Origin: CAYPHA01 sp964410215
Lineage (GTDB): Bacteria > Calditrichota > Calditrichia > Calditrichales > CAYPHA01
DNA: 64,000 bases
NCBI GenBank assembly: GCA_964410215.1
Contig: CAYPHA010000012.1
Coordinates: 24,144 to 88,143 of the forward strand
Reading direction: 5' to 3'
Position numbers and translations under genes: made by a program. Shown here piece after piece: positions 26,209-35,434 of the stretch; the stretch's first letter is position 1; each line of letters begins with the position of its first letter. The notes under the pieces were generated by a model. The model searched no databases. It was not told the origin of the DNA and was given only the letters and a program-made list of their open reading frames with translations.

Positions 26209-28242
26209 ATGGAAATTCAATCAGGCGGGAAAGGTTTACCTGAAAATGCATACCGCCCCTTGAAAGATGGGGAAGTGTACAAACCGGTTGTGCCGGATGA
26301 TGCACCCTTACCGGAATTAACGGGTTATTCACTCTTCTGGGGACTGTTCTATGCCGTCGTCTTTTCTGCAGCCGCGGCCTATCTGGGATTAAAAATCGGT
26401 CAGGTTTTCGAGGCAGCCATTCCAATTGCCATACTTGCCGTCGGTCTTTCTTCCCTGATTAAACGTAAAAATGCACTTTCGGAGAATGTTATCATACAAT
26501 CCATAGGTGCCAGTTCGGGAGTCATTGTTGCCGGTGCCATTTTTACTATTCCCGGTTTATATATCCTGGGATTGGATGCTTCCTTCTTTCAGGTTTTCCT
26601 GGCCTCACTGTTCGGCGGTATCCTGGGTATTGTTTTCCTGATTCCGTTCCGGCGCTATTTTGTTAAAGAAATGCATGGTGAATTTCCATTTCCGGAAGCG
26701 ACTGCCACAACCGAAGTGCTGGTTGCCGGTGAATCGGGTGGGAAACAGGCTAAAATCCTGTTAAAGGCCCTTTTTGTCGGCGGTCTCTATGATTTTATGG
26801 TTTCCGGGCTCGGGTTTTGGAAAGAAGTTGTTTCCACCAATGTTTTCGGCTGGGGACGCCAGCTTATCGAAGCGACACGCCTGGAATTCCGGCTGAATAT
26901 CGGTGCCGCAGTGATGGGACTGGGGTATATTGTCGGACTCAAATATGCATTGATCATTGCAAGCGGTTCCTTCCTGGCCTGGTGGGTTATACTTCCGGCG
27001 ATCTATTATATCGGGCAGTTCAACCCGGAACCCATCCTGGGCGCCGTTAAGCCCATCATTGATATGAGTCCCTCTGAAATATTCAGCAATTATGTTCGCC
27101 ATGTCGGTATCGGAGGTATTGCCGCAGCCGGGCTGATCGGTATTATTAAATCACATAAAATTATCTTCGGGGCATTCAAGCTGGCCCTGAAAGAACTGGG
27201 CGGTAAGCAGCTTTCCGAAGAAAATGGTACCAGCCAGCAGCGGACGCAAACAGATATGAAGATGAAATGGGTCGTTGTTCTTATCGTCAGCGCGCTGCTT
27301 GGTATCTTTGCATTTTTTCTGCTGCTGGTCGTAAACGGGAATGTCCTTTACGCGTTTACCGGCCTGGCCATTGTTACCATCATTTCCTTTTTGTTTACAA
27401 CCGTTGCGGCAAGAGCCATAGCCATCGTGGGCACGAATCCCGTCTCCGGAATGACCCTCATGACACTGATCATCTCATCGGTTATCCTGGTCTCTATCGG
27501 CTTGCGTGGCGATGAAGGTATGCTGGCGGCACTATTGATCGGCGGTGTTGTCTGTACCGCTCTTTCCATGGCCGGCGGTTTTATCACGGACCTGAAAATC
27601 GGTTACTGGCTCGGTACAACGCCCCAAACCCAGCAGCGCTGGAAGTTCCTGGGTACGCTCTTTGCCGCGGCCTCAGTAGGAATCGTCATTTTTATGCTGA
27701 ATGAAACGTACGGGTTTGGCGCGGAGGCCGGACCCAATGCCCTGGAGGCGCCCCAGGCTTCGGCCATGGCAGCAGTACTCGAGCCACTGATGACCGGACA
27801 ACCGGCACCATGGCTGATGTACCTGGCCGGTATTATTCTGGCGATTGTACTGGAATTCATCGGAATACCACCGCTTGCCTTTGCCCTGGGCATGTATCTT
27901 CCCATTCACCTGAATACGCCGATTCTTGCCGGCGGTATCATTGCTCATTTCGTTTCAAAAAGCTCAACTGATGCCAAACTGGTCACGGCAAGAAAGGAGA
28001 GGGGAACGCTGATTGCTTCCGGATTCATTGCCGGAGGTGCCATCATGGGCGTACTGGCCGCGGCTATTGTCTATGCCGGGCAGTTGATAACAGGAGACGC
28101 GAAATGGAACATGATGGTGGCCCTGGGCACGGAACACTGGGCGGAACACATGGCTGGCGGCGAGATACTCGGTTTCGTGATGTTTGTTTTGTTGTTAATT
28201 TATATGTATCATGACTCAAAAAAAGCGGAAATTGAACGATAG
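26209..28242 (+). CDS. OPT-family oligopeptide transporter
   Basis: A 677-residue integral membrane protein with roughly 14-16 hydrophobic segments. NSMs of the OPT family are visible: PELTGYSLFWGLFYAVVFS near the N-terminus, GEFPFPEATATTEVL in the first third, and the PPLAFALGMYLPIHLN and HFVSKSS blocks near the C-terminus. OPT transporters import peptides or metal chelates using a proton gradient. Its gene has a 110-nt AT-rich leader and a GGGAG ribosome-binding site, so it may have its own promoter. A hairpin follows the stop codon. Confidence 0.9.
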   Translation: MEIQSGGKGLPENAYRPLKDGEVYKPVVPDDAPLPELTGYSLFWGLFYAVVFSAAAAYLGLKIGQVFEAAIPIAILAVGLSSLIKRKNALSENVIIQSIGASSGVIVAGAIFTIPGLYILGLDASFFQVFLASLFGGILGIVFLIPFRRYFVKEMHGEFPFPEATATTEVLVAGESGGKQAKILLKALFVGGLYDFMVSGLGFWKEVVSTNVFGWGRQLIEATRLEFRLNIGAAVMGLGYIVGLKYALIIASGSFLAWWVILPAIYYIGQFNPEPILGAVKPIIDMSPSEIFSNYVRHVGIGGIAAAGLIGIIKSHKIIFGAFKLALKELGGKQLSEENGTSQQRTQTDMKMKWVVVLIVSALLGIFAFFLLLVVNGNVLYAFTGLAIVTIISFLFTTVAARAIAIVGTNPVSGMTLMTLIISSVILVSIGLRGDEGMLAALLIGGVVCTALSMAGGFITDLKIGYWLGTTPQTQQRWKFLGTLFAAASVGIVIFMLNETYGFGAEAGPNALEAPQASAMAAVLEPLMTGQPAPWLMYLAGIILAIVLEFIGIPPLAFALGMYLPIHLNTPILAGGIIAHFVSKSSTDAKLVTARKERGTLIASGFIAGGAIMGVLAAAIVYAGQLITGDAKWNMMVALGTEHWAEHMAGGEILGFVMFVLLLIYMYHDSKKAEIER

Positions 28243-28253
28243 TAAATAACAGG

Positions 28254-28282
28254 TACAGGCTGGCTGGCTGTCGGCCAGCCTG
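28254..28282 (+). other. GC-rich hairpin after the OPT gene
   Basis: AGGCTGGC and GCCAGCCT form a stable stem about 12 nt after the OPT stop codon. No T tract follows, so it is at best a weak terminator or an mRNA-stabilising structure. Confidence 0.5.
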
Positions 28283-28358
28283 AATTATTGACTAGAGTGC
28301 GGCGATTCCCTAAATTCATTACATATTCAAGCCGCAATGATTCTCATTGGGAGGCAGG

Positions 28359-28547
28359 TTGTTACTTCCGCAAAAGAAACACCGGACCTTCAATTTGTCT
28401 GGAAAAACGGGCCATAATCTGAGTTATAACCGGGATCACCGGATTAAAATTGAACGTCTGCCGCAAAGAAAGGTAAAACCCGTCTGGTGGACACTGGGCC
28501 TGTTCCTTCTGGTACTTTTAATTTATTATTATCTTGGAAAATTTTAG
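28359..28547 (+). CDS. Small single-span membrane protein
   Basis: About 62 residues: a basic N-terminal half and one transmembrane helix at the C-terminus (WWTLGLFLLVLLIYYYLGKF). A TTG start at 28359 follows GGGAGG at short spacing; a TTG at 28347 overlaps that site. No family is recognised. The frame is credible because of its clear tail anchor and its position 27 nt ahead of the cNMP-domain gene, but translation is not certain. Confidence 0.45.
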   Translation: MLLPQKKHRTFNLSGKTGHNLSYNRDHRIKIERLPQRKVKPVWWTLGLFLLVLLIYYYLGKF

Positions 28548-28574
28548 ATCCTGCTTTTCAGGAGGCACTCACGA

Positions 28575-29657
28575 ATGATACAAATCGGACAGATTATTAA
28601 ACAGGTTCCCATATTCAGGATGCTGGGTAAAGAAAGCATCGATTTTATTGTTGAACGTTTCAAATTCAAAACTTTTGATTCAAAAGATACCGTCTGCAAA
28701 ATGGGAGATCCCGGAGATGAAATGTATGTGATTATCAGCGGAGAGGTAAATATCTGTGTTTCCGCTGATGAGGGTGCTACTGAACAGGTAGTGGCTACAC
28801 TTGGTCCGGGCGACTATTTCGGAGAGATGGCGCTGCTGACAGGGGAACCGCGGTCTGCTTCGGTCATTACAACCAAACCGAGTGAGATGTTTGTCCTCTA
28901 TAAAAATGATTTTGATGTCATCCTCGAGAAATATCCTTCCATATCACTCAGTATGGGGAAAATTGTCAGCCGGCGCCTGCGTGAAACGCTGAAAAAAGCT
29001 TCCAGCCTTCCAAAAATTGAAAAAATAGAATCCATGCAGGGGGGGCCATCCGGAAATTTAAAAGATGTTCCCCTGGTCGACCTTATCAGTTTCTGTGAGA
29101 GTAATTCCCTTTCCGGAACAATGACAATTGAATCACCGTCGGGACAAGGATCATTTGAGTTTCAAAGCGGCGAGATTGTCGGTGTCCTTATGGGCAATAT
29201 GAAAGATGATCAGGCACTCGATGAGATGCTCAACTGGCAGGAAGGGCGTTTTGAGATCAAAGTACGGCCGCTCACACTTCAGCAGAAGAAGACCGGAACG
29301 AGCGATGTTAAAAATATGCTTATCGTTAATAATTCTCTTGTGGTGAGGAAAGTCATTGAACGGGCCTTTAAGGGGCTGGGATATGGCGTTAAAACAGCAA
29401 AAAATATTGATGAAGCGTCAAAAGAGATTGACCGTTCCATTCCGCACATCATCATATCCGATGTCAAACTCGCCGACGGGAGCGGACTCGATTTTCTGCA
29501 GAAGGTCCGGCAAAAAGATGAAATACCCTTTATTTTTATTACCGATGATTCTGTGAAGGAAGAGTTTGAGAACCGGATCAAAGCGTTCGGTAAAGCTGAA
29601 CTGACCAAGACCCATGAAGTCAGTGAAATTGTTAAATTAGTGGAAAATACACTTTAA
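28575..29657 (+). CDS. cNMP-binding / DUF4388-like / degenerate receiver protein
   Basis: A 360-residue signalling protein. A cyclic-nucleotide-binding domain comes first (about 10-135; GDYFGEMALLTGEPRSASV), then a DUF4388 (PATAN)-like domain (about 155-230; VPLVDLISFCESNSLSGTM), then a receiver-like domain (about 245-360). The receiver keeps a candidate phospho-acceptor (IISDVKLADG) and the Lys (LTKTHE) but has NN in place of the acidic pair (IVNNS), so metal binding and phosphorylation are doubtful. There is no DNA-binding domain, so it most likely works through protein contacts. It abuts a second protein of similar layout. Confidence 0.8.
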   Translation: MIQIGQIIKQVPIFRMLGKESIDFIVERFKFKTFDSKDTVCKMGDPGDEMYVIISGEVNICVSADEGATEQVVATLGPGDYFGEMALLTGEPRSASVITTKPSEMFVLYKNDFDVILEKYPSISLSMGKIVSRRLRETLKKASSLPKIEKIESMQGGPSGNLKDVPLVDLISFCESNSLSGTMTIESPSGQGSFEFQSGEIVGVLMGNMKDDQALDEMLNWQEGRFEIKVRPLTLQQKKTGTSDVKNMLIVNNSLVVRKVIERAFKGLGYGVKTAKNIDEASKEIDRSIPHIIISDVKLADGSGLDFLQKVRQKDEIPFIFITDDSVKEEFENRIKAFGKAELTKTHEVSEIVKLVENTL

Positions 29658-30875
29658 ATGCCAAAAGATTTTATTCAGGATAATCATATACCGCTTTTCC
29701 AATCATTGTCTGAGGATGAACTGACTCTCCTCGTTGAAAAGCTGGATGAACTCCATTTTCAGGCCGGAGAGACTATTATCCGTGAAGGTGAACAGGGTGA
29801 TTGTATGTTTCTCCTGAGAAATGGTGTCGTGAGAGTTTTTGCCCAAATTCCCGAAGGCGGTGATGAAATTACCCTCTCGCGACTTGAAGCGGGAGATTAT
29901 TTCGGAGAAATGGCCCTGATTACCGGTGACACGAGGTCGGCTTCCGTCCAGGCCGTCACTGATGTTAAACTGTGGAAATTATCCAAAACAGATTTCGATG
30001 AACTGATTAAAAACTATCCCGATATCACGCTCTCGCTGACACATATGCTGAGCCAGCGCCTCAAACATACCAATAAAGCACTGGAATTGTCGGAGAAGCA
30101 AATCAGGGAACGGTTCATCCCGCAGGGAACTCTCGATGCGGTGGATGTCATCTCCCTGCTTAAATTCGCGGAAGAAAATTCACTAACCGGTTACCTGGAA
30201 ATCAGGAATGAAGAGGATAAGGCCTTGTTTACTTTTGAAAAAGGTCAGCTTAAAAATCTCGATTACAATGGTAAGGAAGAAACGGAGGCAATGGACGAAA
30301 TTCTGCTCTGGAAAGCGGGCAGGTTTACCATCGAGCCTGAAATGTTCAATTTAAATGCTGTCGATGCGGTGCCGGAGCAGGGAAAAGAGGATTCATTGCA
30401 GAAAAATGATGTGGATAAGCCAGAACAGCCGGTGGAGAATGAAGGCGATGGAACAGTGATCCGGGAAGATTATAGCAACGACTCTGAATGGGATGTGTTG
30501 ACACCCGTGGAATTATTTAATCGCTATCTCAGTGAAAAAGTGGGAGAATTTAACCGCTTTGCCGGACTGCAGGTTACCAAAAATGCTCTGAGACAAAGTT
30601 ATATTAAATTCAGGGATTATTTCGATGTGATTAACGATATCGAAATTGAGTCTTCACCGGAGGTGAGAATTGAGATCCGGACGGATAACTGGTCTGAAAA
30701 GCATACGCTTTTTGCAGCCATTCTCCTGCGAAGTCTGGTAAATATTATCGAGCGCGATGTTATTGGTATTGCATTCTGGAATCCGGAATCGGCCCACTCG
30801 GCTATTAATGAACAATTGAAAATTATTTCTTATTTTGAATATTTTGAACAGGCAACGGATTTTGTACGTGTCTGA
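29658..30875 (+). CDS. cNMP-binding / DUF4388-like protein, tandem paralogue
   Basis: A 405-residue protein that begins immediately after the preceding stop codon. It shares the cNMP-binding domain (about 8-130; GDYFGEMALITGDTRSASV) and the DUF4388-like domain (about 155-230) with its neighbour. In place of a receiver it has a Glu/Asp-rich linker (about 235-290) and a C-terminal alpha/beta domain (about 295-405) with no motif that I recognise. The TRSA Arg that contacts the cyclic phosphate is present. The pair probably arose by duplication and diverged at the C-terminus. Its stop lies 1 nt from the stop of the convergent LOG gene. Confidence 0.8.
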   Translation: MPKDFIQDNHIPLFQSLSEDELTLLVEKLDELHFQAGETIIREGEQGDCMFLLRNGVVRVFAQIPEGGDEITLSRLEAGDYFGEMALITGDTRSASVQAVTDVKLWKLSKTDFDELIKNYPDITLSLTHMLSQRLKHTNKALELSEKQIRERFIPQGTLDAVDVISLLKFAEENSLTGYLEIRNEEDKALFTFEKGQLKNLDYNGKEETEAMDEILLWKAGRFTIEPEMFNLNAVDAVPEQGKEDSLQKNDVDKPEQPVENEGDGTVIREDYSNDSEWDVLTPVELFNRYLSEKVGEFNRFAGLQVTKNALRQSYIKFRDYFDVINDIEIESSPEVRIEIRTDNWSEKHTLFAAILLRSLVNIIERDVIGIAFWNPESAHSAINEQLKIISYFEYFEQATDFVRV

Positions 30876-30876
30876 C

Positions 30877-31680
30877 CTAAAGCTGGTCCTGAAGGAGTTC
30901 AAAAGCCTCTTTCGCCGAATTGACATATCTGAATAAATCCAGGTCTTCCCGTGATATGGTTCCCCAGCGTGCCATCGCATCAAAATCAATAATATCCCTC
31001 CAGTAATCCTGGCCAAAAATAATTATTGGCATTTTCTTTCGTACTTTTTTTGTCTGGATTAAGGTGAGAACTTCCATTAGTTCATCGAGGGTTCCATAAC
31101 CGCCCGGAAAAATAACCAGTGCTTTTGCAAGGTAAACAAACCAGTATTTCCTCATGAAGAAATAGTGGAATTCAAACATGAATTCTTTCGGGATATAGGG
31201 ATTGGGATACTGTTCCATTGGAAGTGATATGTTCAAGCCGATTGACCGGCCGCCGCCAATTTGGGCCCCCTTGTTTGCCGCTTCCATGATGCCGGGACCG
31301 CCGCCGGAACATACATAATGACTCTGTTGACCGGAGTTACCATCCTTTGACCAGACCGTGAGGAGGCGTGACAATTCAACGGCGTCTTCGTAATATTTGG
31401 AAAGCCGAAGCTGCAGCCTGGCCGAGGCGAGTTGCTGCTCCAGTTCGGCAGAAGGGCTTTTTTCAGCATTCTCGGCAATTTTTTTCAACTCACCCTTCGC
31501 TTCTTCTTTCGATTTAATGCGGGCAGAGCCGAAAAAAACGATTGTCGATTCAACCTCATGATTGATAAAACGGTAATGGGGTTCATAAAATTCGGAAAGA
31601 ATTCGCAGGGGACGGGCCTGTGAACTGTTTAAAAAATCCAGGTTGTTATATGCTTTTTGTGCTTTTTTCGTCTTGGCCAT
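30877..31680 (-). CDS. LOG family protein (Rossmann-fold nucleosidase type)
   Basis: A 267-residue protein of the LOG/TIGR00730 family. The signature PGGYGTLDELMEVLT is complete, and GGGPGIMEAANKGA is the upstream glycine-rich block. Characterised members are phosphoribohydrolases that release cytokinin-type or other bases from nucleoside 5'-monophosphates; they were long mislabelled lysine decarboxylases. An N-terminal extension of about 70 residues precedes the core, with a charged helical insertion. It converges on the cNMP gene with no room for a terminator. Confidence 0.88.
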   Translation of the reverse strand: MAKTKKAQKAYNNLDFLNSSQARPLRILSEFYEPHYRFINHEVESTIVFFGSARIKSKEEAKGELKKIAENAEKSPSAELEQQLASARLQLRLSKYYEDAVELSRLLTVWSKDGNSGQQSHYVCSGGGPGIMEAANKGAQIGGGRSIGLNISLPMEQYPNPYIPKEFMFEFHYFFMRKYWFVYLAKALVIFPGGYGTLDELMEVLTLIQTKKVRKKMPIIIFGQDYWRDIIDFDAMARWGTISREDLDLFRYVNSAKEAFELLQDQL

Positions 31681-31745
31681 TTTCTATCCGTTTTTAGTAA
31701 GAGTATTGTCTTTCAAAACCTGTAATTTCATATAGTTTATATACA

Positions 31746-33926
31746 TTATCCAGTTTTATTTACAGTTTCCAGAATATTTTTAACACGACTCGCTGTTTGA
31801 ACCACTTCGTTTTCCATCTCGGAGATAAATGGATTTTCCGTAAGAGCGCCCAGGACAGCATTCATTTCTTCCTGATTACGGTAAATAATTTTCCTGAAAT
31901 CGCTGGTATAGTCCTTTTTTCTGGATTCCTTTGTCCACTCGAGAACCGTGCTGTCTATCGTGAGAAATCGATCCGCGATGCGCGAGAGCAATGCCGCATC
32001 CAGATCCCTTATCGAAAGACTTTCCACCATAAATAAGCAATAGAGGGCGTGATCCTTTCGCTGTGATGGATAGGACTGCCAGAGACGGTCATAGGTTGCA
32101 TGCAGATCATCCCAGGAAGGAATAACACCATTTTTTACATTATCTATAAGGCTGCGGACATCCGACAACGGTGCGAGCTGTCCTCCCAGATTATACCACT
32201 CGTGTTCGGGCTCAGAATAACCATCACGGATTTCCTTAAGCACATCGATATCCGGTTTCTGTGTTATCAATTCATCTGCCAGCTTAAAAAGCTCCCGTGC
32301 GCCATAATAGACCAGCATCATCTGGTAGAGATGATAACCCTGTGCCGGTTTTATCAGCAGAGTCTTTCCTTTATTAATCTGGCCTTCCAGAAATACCTGT
32401 ACCTTTTTATCGATATCTCTGTTTTCAATGAGCTCTTCCGGACTGATTTTCTTCCCGGCAGCCTTTGAAATGGCATCTTTGAGTTGCTGCATACCCCTGA
32501 GCATCTGCTCGGCACTGTCGGGTGCCAGATAATTCATTTCAATATGCTGATCTTTGACTTTGCGTTTATCGCGATTCATGAATTTCCATGAATTCCTGGC
32601 CAGCGCATACATATTGTAGCGGAACCAGAATCCGGGCATGATTTGGATGTGGTTTGTCTTTTCACCCGGACTGACGAGGGAAAAGGGAAGCGTGATATTC
32701 AGCTCGGAATGATAGCTCCCTTTTGCAACCAGAGTAAAACAGGAAAAGTAGGAATTATGCTTGAAGTTACTTTCCAGTCCGGGCCAGAATCCACGTTCAG
32801 CCACAATTTCACCATCTGCTGCTCTGGAATTGTGGTTGGAACCGATCGTGGCGCCCGCGGCAATGTTGGACTGCCCGAGTACCGTTGCTGCTATGAGGAA
32901 TGAATTATTATGGTGCTGTTCATGAAAGGGGAAAATCAGGTTATTCAGTATCTCACAACAGGATACGGTTGAATTCGGTCCGATCAATGAATTAATCAAC
33001 CGGGCACCGTATTTGACCTGCACATTTCTTCCTGTTACGAATCGAACGGCTTTTACACCATAAAAAATGCGGTTGCGGTAGCCAACGATACCGTTTACGA
33101 GTTCAACGCCTTCTCCGATCTGAGTACGTTCCTGATCAGTCGATAATATCGTTAGATTTTTTAATTTGTTGGCTCCTTTTATATAGGCGCAGGAACCGAC
33201 CTTGACATCTTTAATGATGCGGCTGTTTTTGATAACAGTATCCGGACCAATCGTGCCGTAATAACCACGACGCGTGTCGGCCTGTTCATCCGTCATTAAT
33301 TTAAACCGTTTCATCAATTCCTTGTCTTCACGGAAACGCGACCATAAATAGGCGTCTGAAGGAAGAATCCCTTCAAAAGGCAGGATGCTTCTCCCTCCGT
33401 TCTCATTGCTGACTTCCAGCCATATTCGAAGGTCTTCGGTTTCACCATCCTTTACAATTCCATTCCCGAATTTAGCATTGTCAACCGTATGCATTTCATC
33501 GATATTAAAAAGGATGCAATGGTCGCCGATAATGTAATGGGATAGATAGCGGACATTTCTCAGAGCCACCTGATCACCCAGATCACAGGAAATAATTGTG
33601 CAATTGTGCAGGCCAACGGGCATCCTTAGTTTATGGTGCTCCAGGTATCGAGGGGAAAGATCACCGATACGCACCATCCCGCGGAATTCACAATTTCGCA
33701 CCAGTGACGGATTAAAATTGTCCGAAACCAGGATTTTGTCCCAATCCTCGGCCGTATTATTGTTCTTGACAAGCACCTCGATTTCCATTGATTCCAGTGA
33801 TCGGTATTTATGTTTATCCGATTGCCTGTTGCGAAAATAATAACGATCCGTGTGATCTACCATATGTTCAGGCGGAACAAAATCGCTGGTAATATCTTCA
33901 AGGTTACCGATTTTTATCTGGGACAT
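31746..33926 (-). CDS. DUF4954-like protein with hexapeptide repeats
   Basis: A 726-residue protein whose first two thirds contain many short-period (six-residue) repeats of the left-handed beta-helix type, such as IGDHCILFNI and IGEGVELVNG. The C-terminal third (about 500-726) is helical. Length and sequence style fit the DUF4954 family found in Bacteroidetes, spirochaetes and relatives, some members of which are annotated as nucleotide-sugar or acyl transferases without proof. No catalytic His typical of LpxA-type acyltransferases can be picked out with confidence. The gene has a GGAGG site and diverges from the ROK regulator gene across 174 nt. Confidence 0.75.
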   Translation of the reverse strand: MSQIKIGNLEDITSDFVPPEHMVDHTDRYYFRNRQSDKHKYRSLESMEIEVLVKNNNTAEDWDKILVSDNFNPSLVRNCEFRGMVRIGDLSPRYLEHHKLRMPVGLHNCTIISCDLGDQVALRNVRYLSHYIIGDHCILFNIDEMHTVDNAKFGNGIVKDGETEDLRIWLEVSNENGGRSILPFEGILPSDAYLWSRFREDKELMKRFKLMTDEQADTRRGYYGTIGPDTVIKNSRIIKDVKVGSCAYIKGANKLKNLTILSTDQERTQIGEGVELVNGIVGYRNRIFYGVKAVRFVTGRNVQVKYGARLINSLIGPNSTVSCCEILNNLIFPFHEQHHNNSFLIAATVLGQSNIAAGATIGSNHNSRAADGEIVAERGFWPGLESNFKHNSYFSCFTLVAKGSYHSELNITLPFSLVSPGEKTNHIQIMPGFWFRYNMYALARNSWKFMNRDKRKVKDQHIEMNYLAPDSAEQMLRGMQQLKDAISKAAGKKISPEELIENRDIDKKVQVFLEGQINKGKTLLIKPAQGYHLYQMMLVYYGARELFKLADELITQKPDIDVLKEIRDGYSEPEHEWYNLGGQLAPLSDVRSLIDNVKNGVIPSWDDLHATYDRLWQSYPSQRKDHALYCLFMVESLSIRDLDAALLSRIADRFLTIDSTVLEWTKESRKKDYTSDFRKIIYRNQEEMNAVLGALTENPFISEMENEVVQTASRVKNILETVNKTG

Positions 33927-34100
33927 AAGGCCTCCGTTAAACCAAAATTAATAATTATCTTAGATTATTCGGCATTGATGTGAAAAAAATATGAAAAAGT
34001 AACTATTTTTTTTTATTTTATGCACTGACAGGGGTGTATCCAATAGTCATACCATTTTCTTCTGTTATGCGATAGAACGATTATTATCAAAGGATTTAAA

Positions 34101-35375
34101 ATGATTCGAGATGCCGGCTACGGACCAAAGTTAGTTAGGGAGTTTAACGAACTTAACATTCTACGTTTAATAAAAAACGAAGGACCCATGTCCCGGGCGG
34201 AATTGGCAAAGCGCTATAAAATTTCCAAAGCGACCGTTTCAGAGATTATCACCTATTTATTGCACCAAAACTTTATATCGGAAGTAGGAATGGGAGATTC
34301 TACGAGTCTGGGTGGACGTAAACCAATACTTCTCGAGTTTAACCAGAAAGCCGGTTATGCGATCGGTATAGAGATAAAGCGCGATCACGCACGCATCGCC
34401 CTTTCCGATTTGAATGCAAAAATATATGGTGCCGTCAATATCGAATTCACCCGGGGTGCGCCTCTCAGATCGGTATTGAATGATATTTTCCGGGTAATTG
34501 ACACATATCTGCTGAAACGCTGGGTTAAGAAGGCCTGTCCTGTCGGGATCGGTGTGGCCATACCCGGTTTGATCGATTACAAAAACGGCTGTATTCATGA
34601 ATCCGATACGCTCAAAGGCTGGCAGGATTTTCCCATACGCGAGACGTTTGAAAATCGTTATGGTATTGAAACCGTGATTGAGAATGACGTGAAAGCCATC
34701 ACTGTTGGTGAATTTCGTTTTGGTAACGGACAAAATGTAGATGACATAATCTACCTGTGGATAGGAGACGGTATCGGTGCCGGAATTATTATTAATGGTG
34801 AACTGTACCGGGGTGTATCTGCAAGCGCGGGAGAAGTCGGTTACTATGAGGTAGGATGTTATATTCGCAATACCGACGATTTTCAGCTGCTTTACAATAA
34901 TCATAAAAATTTTGGTGATATCCTTTCGGCAGAAACCCTTGTGAACGGTGCTGTCAAAGGGTTACGGGAAGGATATAAAACAGCGCTTAACGGCAAATGT
35001 CTCGATGTGAGAACGATCTTTGAAAATGCCGAAAAACAGGATCCGCTTGCACTCGAACTTGTCAGGGAATACGGATTACTGGTCGGTATTCTATGCATTA
35101 ACCTCATCAATACGCTTAATCCGGAATTGATACTGATCGGTGGACATCCCCTTTCCCATCAGAAGCTTCTTATTCAGTTTATCCGTGAAAAAATTAAAAA
35201 TGACGTGCTTCATACACCCATTAATGCCGTTAGAGTCCGTGATTCCAAGTTGCGTGAAAACGCCGGTGTCCTGGGTGCCATTGGTCTTCTTCTGGATGAC
35301 CTGTTTTATACCGACCGGCTGAATGTGGAACGCTACCGCCGGATATTCCGACAGAGACACGCGCTAGCCAGCTGA
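34101..35375 (+). CDS. ROK-family transcriptional regulator
   Basis: A 424-residue NagC/XylR-type protein. The N-terminal winged helix-turn-helix (about 15-75; SRAELAKRYKISKATVSEII) is followed by the ROK sugar-kinase-like domain (GIEIKRDHARIALSDL near 95, PGLIDYKNG near 157, and GDGIGAGIIINGELYRGVSASAGEVG near 230-255). The zinc-binding CxCGxxGC motif common in ROK proteins is absent; only Cys at GYYEVGCYI remains near it. The effector is probably a sugar or sugar phosphate. AAAGGA precedes the start. The divergent DUF4954-like gene is a possible regulatory target. Confidence 0.87.
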   Translation: MIRDAGYGPKLVREFNELNILRLIKNEGPMSRAELAKRYKISKATVSEIITYLLHQNFISEVGMGDSTSLGGRKPILLEFNQKAGYAIGIEIKRDHARIALSDLNAKIYGAVNIEFTRGAPLRSVLNDIFRVIDTYLLKRWVKKACPVGIGVAIPGLIDYKNGCIHESDTLKGWQDFPIRETFENRYGIETVIENDVKAITVGEFRFGNGQNVDDIIYLWIGDGIGAGIIINGELYRGVSASAGEVGYYEVGCYIRNTDDFQLLYNNHKNFGDILSAETLVNGAVKGLREGYKTALNGKCLDVRTIFENAEKQDPLALELVREYGLLVGILCINLINTLNPELILIGGHPLSHQKLLIQFIREKIKNDVLHTPINAVRVRDSKLRENAGVLGAIGLLLDDLFYTDRLNVERYRRIFRQRHALAS

Positions 35376-35390
35376 TTCAATCCGGTTTCA

Positions 35391-35419
35391 TTGCAATACA
35401 TACCTTTGTTCTTTATATT
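35391..35419 (+). promoter_or_regulatory. Putative promoter of tgt-yajC-fmt
   Basis: TTGCAA and TATATT are 17 nt apart, fitting a sigma-70 pattern. The tgt ATG lies only 15 nt after the -10 box, so if this promoter is used the mRNA leader is very short. Confidence 0.45.
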
Positions 35420-35434
35420 CTCGCTTTATTAAAA

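Noticed and set aside
28254..28282. Intrinsic terminator after the OPT gene
   Set aside because: The stem is good but no T tract follows, so it is listed only as a hairpin.
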